The translations under genes were made by a program, and so were the position numbers. Shown here in pieces: positions 24,858 to 28,137 of a DNA stretch of 28,137 nucleotides. The DNA lies in contig NZ_JAKDJE010000036.1 of NCBI RefSeq assembly GCF_030454045.1, positions 1-28,137 on the forward strand, read 5' to 3'. This DNA is from Psychrobacter sp. GTDB taxonomy: Bacteria; Pseudomonadota; Gammaproteobacteria; Pseudomonadales; Moraxellaceae. Positions within the stretch are counted from its first letter, which is position 1; every line of letters starts with the position of its first letter. Under the pieces are notes generated by a model. That model was not told the origin of the DNA. It ran no database searches and saw nothing but the letters and a program-made list of their open reading frames with translations.

Positions 24858-25817
24858 CTACATCAGACCAAGCGCACGTAATGCTGCCGCACCAAACGCC
24901 ATGCCAAACATACCAACCACCGTCGTAAACGCCAAAATATTGGCCGCCAATATGTCATTACCCCCCATCGCTTTTGCCATGACATAACTGGCCGCTGCGG
25001 CTGGTGATGCCACCATCAAAAATAACACGCCCATATGGACGCCTGATAAACCAAATGCCAAACCAATCGCAATGGCGACGGTGGGTGCAATCACAATCCG
25101 ACCAATACTTGCCTGCATAGATAACCCTGAGGCACTCAGCATCGATTTCAAATCAATACTAGCACCAGCGCAAATCAGTGCCAGCGGCAATGCAACCGCT
25201 GCTAATAGATCACCCGTTGTATGAATGACGCCTGTAAGCGGTGGCAATGGCAATGCCTTATAAGCGAATGCTGATAGCAATGCCAAAATAAGTGGGTTGG
25301 TAAAAACTTTTTTGAGTATCATCGTGCTGCGGCTAGTCAATGTGTCATCCACACTTTTGGAGACACGGCTCAAAGTGATGACCGCTAAAATATTAAACAG
25401 AATGGTCACCACGCCCATATAGACGGCACCAATACTCAAGCCGCGCTCGCCATAAGCATTGGCAACGGTTGCAAGGCCAATAATCGCCATATTACTACGG
25501 AAAATACCTTGTACGAACACGCCTTGGTCGGCAGGACGTTTGACGAAGCGTTTGGCATACAGCTCTGCGCCAATAAACAGCACAAACGTTACTAATATAC
25601 CGACAAAAATAAGTTTAATCTGCTGACCATAATCGACATCACTATCAACCACACTAAAAAATAGCAAACACGGCAAGCAGTAATTAAAGACAAAGCTTGA
25701 GGCCTGATCAATAAAAATTTGGCTGGTTTCGCCGCGACTTTGCATAAAAAAACCCAACCACATTAAGGCAAGGTTGGGAAAGACAATAGTAATCGCAAAA
25801 ACAATGGCATCAATCAT
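24858..25817 (-). CDS. AEC (auxin efflux carrier) family transporter
   Basis: A 319-residue integral membrane protein with about ten hydrophobic segments in the two-times-five arrangement of the AEC/BASS fold. Features of the family include an N-terminal VFPNLALMWLGF helix, FRSNMAIIGLATVANAYGERG in the middle, and a conserved late segment with VASPAAAASYVMAKAMGG. Bacterial AEC proteins include malate and other carboxylate carriers; the substrate here is unknown. The ATG at 25817 is preferred over the TTG at 25829, which overlaps the only purine-rich stretch (TTGAG). It is transcribed alone and converges on the small membrane-protein gene. Confidence 0.9.
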   Translation of the reverse strand: MIDAIVFAITIVFPNLALMWLGFFMQSRGETSQIFIDQASSFVFNYCLPCLLFFSVVDSDVDYGQQIKLIFVGILVTFVLFIGAELYAKRFVKRPADQGVFVQGIFRSNMAIIGLATVANAYGERGLSIGAVYMGVVTILFNILAVITLSRVSKSVDDTLTSRSTMILKKVFTNPLILALLSAFAYKALPLPPLTGVIHTTGDLLAAVALPLALICAGASIDLKSMLSASGLSMQASIGRIVIAPTVAIAIGLAFGLSGVHMGVLFLMVASPAAAASYVMAKAMGGNDILAANILAFTTVVGMFGMAFGAAALRALGLM

Positions 25818-25962
25818 AAATAGGCTCAATTCGATGACGAGCCCATCATGGTATGAGCATCAACGTGATAAATTAACAAATAGTATTTAAATATTACGAC
25901 CTAGTATAAAGACAAAGTCGCAAGCAAGACAAGTTTGCATGCATTTTTCTTTTTATAATCAC

Positions 25963-26006
25963 CAAAAAAAAACAAAAGCCCGCAATAATCTGTATTACGG
26001 GCTTTT
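25963..26006 (-). terminator. Intrinsic terminator after mnmG
   Basis: AAAAGCCCGCAATA (25974-25987) and TATTACGGGCTTTT (25993-26006) pair with one mismatch around a 5-nt loop. On the minus strand a run of T follows (A-run at 25964-25972). Confidence 0.9.
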
Positions 26007-26049
26007 ACACTACACGTGATGTATAACAAAAAAGTGTATCGCATCGCTG

Positions 26050-27945
26050 TTACGAGTCTAGCGCCGCCTTGGCCTTTTTGTGCTTTTTGACCGTCATTGC
26101 CAACAGCTGTATGGCCGCTGGTGTCACCCCGCTGACGCGGCCTGCTTGTGCTAAAGTAGCAGGGCGAATTTGTGTGAGCTTCTGCACAATCTCATTTGAT
26201 AGCCCTGATACCACACTATAGTCAAAATCTAGCGGCAGTGCTGTATTCTCTAAACGCTTCATCTGATCGATGTCTTCTTGCTGACGGTCGATATAGCCGG
26301 CGTATTTGACTGAAATCTCGATCTGCTCACCTACTTGTGCATCAACGGTTGAGTCAGTGATAGCAGCAATGTCCGCAAAACGTATCTGCGGACGCTTGAG
26401 CAAATCAAAGGCCGTTGCTTCTTTAGAGAGCACCTCACCTGTCTGCTCAGATAGTTTCTGACCCAAGGCATTTGTCGGCGTGGCCCACATGTCTTTTAGG
26501 CGTGACGTCTCTGTCGAGATCGCCTCCATTTTTTCTTGATATGCTTGCCAGCGCACATCATCTACCAGCCCTAGCTTGCGACCCGTCTCTGTCAAGCGCT
26601 GATCGGCATTGTCTTCACGTAGCAACAAACGATACTCTGCACGGCTCGTAAACATACGATAAGGCTCGGTCGTACCATGGGTGATCAAATCATCCACAAG
26701 TACGCCAAGATACGCTTCATCACGGCGCGGTGTCCACGTTTCAAACTCGCTGTTATTAGTCGTGACCAATGCGGCATTGGTCCCTGCTAGCAAACCCTGT
26801 ACGCCCGCCTCTTCGTAGCCAGTCGTACCGTTAATTTGACCAGCAAAATACAAGCGATCAATCGACTTGGTCTCAAGCGTGGGCTTGAGGTTTTGTGGAT
26901 CGAAGTAATCATATTCAATTGCATAGCCTGGACGCGTGATATGGGCGTTCTCAAGCCCTTTCATACTATGAATAAAATCTAACTGCACATCAAATGGCAA
27001 ACTGGTTGAGATACCATTCGGATACAGCTCATGCGTGGTCAGACCTTCAGGCTCAATAAATATCTGATGGCTGTCTTTGTCCGCAAAACGGTGGATTTTA
27101 TCTTCGATAGATGGACAATAACGTGGGCCCACGCCTTCGATTTTGCCAGAGAACATCGGTGAGCGGTCAAGGTTTTCGCGGATGATGTCGTGAGTACGCG
27201 CATTGGTATGCGTGATATAACAATTCACCTGCTCAGGATGCATAGAGACATCACCCATATAACTCATCACTGGCAGCGGCGTATCACCAGGTTGTACCGT
27301 CATCACGCTAAAATCAACGCTACGGGCGTCGATACGTGCTGGCGTGCCTGTTTTTAGGCGACCTACTGGCAATTTCAGCTCACGCAAGCGATCGGCGAGC
27401 TTGATAGAAGGCTGATCGCCTGCACGTCCGCCATTTGAGTTTTCTAGACCAATATGAATGACGCCGCCCAAGAAAGTCCCTGAGGTTAATACGACTGTTT
27501 CGGTCTTAAAAATAATACCTGTAGAGGTCACAACAGCTGTCGCACGGCCATTCTCTACTAAGATATCATCAGCGGCTTGCTGAAATATATCTAGGTTTGG
27601 TTGATTCTCTAACGTATGACGAATGGCAGCTTTATACAAGATACGGTCTGCTTGCGCACGTGTGGCACGCACAGCAGCGCCTTTACGGCTGTTTAGTACA
27701 CGAAACTGGATACCTGCTTTGTCCGTTGCTAGCGCCATCGCGCCGCCTAATGCATCGATCTCACGCACCAGATGCGATTTGCCGATACCGCCAATCGCGG
27801 GATTACAGCTCATCTGACCAAGCGTCTCAATATTATGGGTCAATAATAAGGTCTGTGCGCCCATACGTGCTGCTGCCAGTGCAGCTTCTGTGCCAGCATG
27901 ACCACCACCGATCACTATCACGTCGTAATGTTTTGGGTATTGCAT
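26050..27945 (-). CDS. mnmG: tRNA uridine-5-carboxymethylaminomethyl modification enzyme MnmG
   Basis: MnmG (GidA) is an FAD protein that works with the GTPase MnmE to place (carboxymethyl)aminomethyl groups on wobble uridine 34 of several tRNAs, which secures decoding accuracy. The 631-residue length matches the family. Visible: the FAD Rossmann motif GGGHAGTEAA (13-22), SCNPAIGGIGKSHLVREIDALGG (about 45-70, with the conserved cysteine), GTFLGG, TGTPARID, a second conserved cysteine in GVGPRYCPSIEDK, and the C-terminal helical domain that binds MnmE and tRNA, ending in ARVSGVTPAAI-like sequence. GTGAGG precedes the ATG. It is monocistronic, with a terminator downstream. An insertion-sequence end lies only about 140 bp upstream in the same orientation. 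Confidence 0.98.
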   Translation of the reverse strand: MQYPKHYDVIVIGGGHAGTEAALAAARMGAQTLLLTHNIETLGQMSCNPAIGGIGKSHLVREIDALGGAMALATDKAGIQFRVLNSRKGAAVRATRAQADRILYKAAIRHTLENQPNLDIFQQAADDILVENGRATAVVTSTGIIFKTETVVLTSGTFLGGVIHIGLENSNGGRAGDQPSIKLADRLRELKLPVGRLKTGTPARIDARSVDFSVMTVQPGDTPLPVMSYMGDVSMHPEQVNCYITHTNARTHDIIRENLDRSPMFSGKIEGVGPRYCPSIEDKIHRFADKDSHQIFIEPEGLTTHELYPNGISTSLPFDVQLDFIHSMKGLENAHITRPGYAIEYDYFDPQNLKPTLETKSIDRLYFAGQINGTTGYEEAGVQGLLAGTNAALVTTNNSEFETWTPRRDEAYLGVLVDDLITHGTTEPYRMFTSRAEYRLLLREDNADQRLTETGRKLGLVDDVRWQAYQEKMEAISTETSRLKDMWATPTNALGQKLSEQTGEVLSKEATAFDLLKRPQIRFADIAAITDSTVDAQVGEQIEISVKYAGYIDRQQEDIDQMKRLENTALPLDFDYSVVSGLSNEIVQKLTQIRPATLAQAGRVSGVTPAAIQLLAMTVKKHKKAKAALDS

Positions 27946-27973
27946 GTTTGCCTCACTTGACTCATAACGCTGC

Positions 27974-28011
27974 CGATAGCCGTATTCTATGATAAAAGAA
28001 TTCGGCTATCG
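27974..28011. promoter_or_regulatory. Inverted repeat in the mnmG upstream region
   Basis: CGATAGCCGTATTCT (27974-27988) and AGAATTCGGCTATCG (27997-28011) pair with one mismatch over 15 bp around an 8-nt loop. Neither side has a T-run, so it is not a standard terminator. It lies 29-66 bp before the mnmG ATG and could be an operator or a 5'-leader hairpin. Confidence 0.4.
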
Positions 28012-28083
28012 ACATACAAATGTCAGTCATATTTATAAAAGGATAACAACTTGGATAAGTCGTTCATAATTGGTTGAATAACC

Positions 28084-28136
28084 TAGGGCGTGTTGAACAT
28101 TCGCAAATAGGCACTGCTGATCGCTAAAATTGTTCC
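28084..28136 (-). mobile_element. Right (3') end of the same insertion sequence, inverted copy
   Basis: Exact inverted copy of bases 1-53. On the minus strand it reads the same transposase tail (…LAISSAYLRMFNTP) and ends in TAG at 28085-28083, the last base coming from flanking DNA. The transposase is therefore upstream of and co-directional with mnmG, and the element body lies beyond the window edge. Confidence 0.7.
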
Positions 28137-28137
28137 A

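Noticed and set aside
1..28137. Composite transposon: 28 kb of cargo between two IS copies
   Set aside because: The cargo is ordinary chromosomal housekeeping (accBC, leuA, prmC, mnmG) with no resistance, plasmid or phage genes. A contig break at repeated IS copies explains the ends better.

Overview
The window looks like a chromosomal segment of a Moraxellaceae bacterium, most likely Psychrobacter. The evidence is a moderately AT-rich genome, protein sequences that read like Psychrobacter/Acinetobacter homologues (long-form LeuA, AmpG, YbfB/YjiJ-type MFS, membrane PQQ glucose dehydrogenase), and a separate accBC pair. This assignment is inferred from family resemblance, since no search could be run. 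Nearly every gene is a housekeeping or metabolic chromosomal gene. No CRISPR array, tRNA, rRNA, phage module or obvious defence system was seen.

Layout from left to right: (1) bases 1-53 are the tail of an insertion sequence, and the same 53 bases return in inverted orientation at 28084-28136, so the window is bounded by two copies of one element, both reading inward. (2) 257-4329 holds an entericidin-like lipoprotein, hemW (minus), an EVE-domain protein and a MATE efflux pump. The pump's upstream region carries two perfect 19-bp palindromes. (3) 4571-6486 is accB-accC for fatty-acid synthesis, closed by a strong bidirectional terminator, followed by an unrecognised exported protein (minus). 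(4) leuA (minus) is divergent from an Lrp/AsnC regulator. The gap between them carries a dyad near the regulator start and a possible leader mini-ORF ahead of leuA. (5) 10084-16279 is a minus-strand block: ampG-prmC-moeB closely spaced, then an ABC1/UbiB-like kinase-fold gene and an MFS transporter. (6) katG, a CysB-type LysR regulator and membrane glucose dehydrogenase (gcd) run on the plus strand, each followed by an intrinsic terminator. (7) A luciferase-like flavin oxidoreductase and a small membrane protein (plus) face an AEC-family transporter (minus). (8) mnmG (minus) sits just inside the right-hand insertion-sequence end.

No single multigene system unites the window. Functional groups are acetyl-CoA carboxylase (accBC), leucine synthesis with a neighbouring Lrp-type regulator, translation and RNA quality (prmC, mnmG), cofactor sulfur/adenylation chemistry (moeB-like), haem handling and peroxide defence (hemW, katG), cell-wall recycling (ampG) and periplasmic glucose oxidation (gcd). 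The items most worth a second look are non-coding: the paired insertion-sequence ends, the two palindromes before the MATE gene, the leuA leader candidate, and the dyad overlapping the predicted ampG promoter.
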